Positions 20,822 through 20,983 of a stretch of DNA of 20,983 nt are shown here, in pieces. Origin of the DNA: a virus; the IMG/VR virus record IMGVR_UViG_3300030107_002717, positions 1 through 20,983 of that record. One strand, given 5' to 3'. A model generated the notes under the pieces. It ran no database searches and was not told where the DNA came from. It saw only the letters and a program-made list of their open reading frames with translations. The position numbers were made by a program, and so were the translations under genes. How positions within the stretch are numbered: the stretch's first letter is position 1; each line of letters starts with the position of its first letter.

Positions 20822-20983
20822 CTCTTGGTGTTCATCTCGACACGGTTCTTAATTTGATTATAGTCGGCTCCACCTTCTCCGTCAACCGTAAAGACATGAT
20901 CGTAGCCTGACTTCTCTAAAATTTTATCTTTGATATCCATCTGACGTTTCTCTTTAGCAATACGTCTGAGAAATGCGTAGTAA
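20818..20983 (-). CDS. 55: Late sigma factor gp55, C-terminal part (partial)
   Basis: Only the last 54 residues are in the window; the gene continues past the right edge. The visible part begins YYAFLRRIAKEKRQMDIKDK, matching the sigma-region segment of T4 gp55 (FNAFVQRIKKERKE), which directs host RNA polymerase to late promoters. The tail ends NQIKNRVEMNTKR; T4 gp55 instead ends with a hydrophobic/acidic clamp-binding motif, which I do not see here. The order gp55-gp47-gp46 fits T4. The assignment rests on a short match plus position. Confidence 0.75.
   Translation of the reverse strand, partial: YYAFLRRIAKEKRQMDIKDKILEKSGYDHVFTVDGEGGADYNQIKNRVEMNTKR

Noticed and set aside
1-20983. tRNA genes, CRISPR arrays, insertion sequences, attachment sites or photosystem genes (psbA/psbD)
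   Set aside because: Looked for by eye and not seen; no repeat array, transposase or photosystem protein motif is present in this window.

Overview
The window looks like the DNA-replication core of a T4-like cyanobacterial myovirus (cyanophage), most likely infecting marine Synechococcus or Prochlorococcus. Two things support this. First, the order gp55 (partial) - gp47 - gp46 - gp45 - gp44 - gp62 - regA on the minus strand is the T4 replication/recombination gene order. Second, many genes placed between these core genes are typical of cyanobacteria or known from cyanophages: pcyA (bilin reductase), a DUF2997 + DUF1257/Ycf35 pair, a DUF3110-like protein, a CobS-like AAA+ ATPase, a VWA/HExxH protein, and purC, purN, purM and pyrE. 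The DNA is visibly AT-rich. No tRNA, rRNA, IS element or CRISPR array was seen. Family assignments come from remembered motifs and were not confirmed by a database search.

Layout (minus-strand genes are read from high to low coordinates). Right part, 20983-17553: the end of late sigma factor gp55, the recombination nuclease gp47, a DUF3110-like protein, the Rad50/SbcC-like gp46, and a small membrane protein. 17590-13140: VWA/HExxH protein, PcyA, a 54-aa protein, CobS-like AAA+ ATPase and a DUF3310-like protein. 13143-11091: sliding clamp gp45, a 59-aa membrane protein, clamp loader gp44, a 33-aa membrane protein, and a 62-aa Cys-cluster protein. 11094-7034: pyrE, purM, purN and purC interleaved with small unknown proteins, then the DUF2997/Ycf35 pair. 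6961-4911: a small membrane protein, Dam methylase and two 2-oxoglutarate/Fe(II) oxygenases. 4921-4101: gp62 and the translational repressor RegA. DNA polymerase gp43, which follows regA in T4, is not here. In its place, 4074-1339 holds six genes of unknown function, nearly all with a predicted membrane segment. Left end, 1-1667: plus-strand genes for two proteins with signal peptides, running head-on into the minus-strand block.

How it fits together: gp45/gp44/gp62 form the replicative clamp and its loader. gp46/gp47 process ends for recombination-dependent replication. gp55 with gp45 switches on late transcription. RegA represses early messages. The pur/pyr genes would help supply nucleotides, and PcyA would act on host bilin metabolism. 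Genes are extremely tightly packed: many neighbours share ATGA or TAATG stop/start overlaps, and one junction (CobS / DUF3310-like) carries a perfect 11-bp hairpin spanning stop and start.

Least explained parts: the CobS-like/VWA-HExxH pair flanking pcyA, the cluster of membrane and secreted proteins at 1-4074 (including a secreted protein without a usable start codon and a 329-nt antisense coding overlap), the Dam + double oxygenase block, and a set of very small membrane proteins threaded between replication genes.
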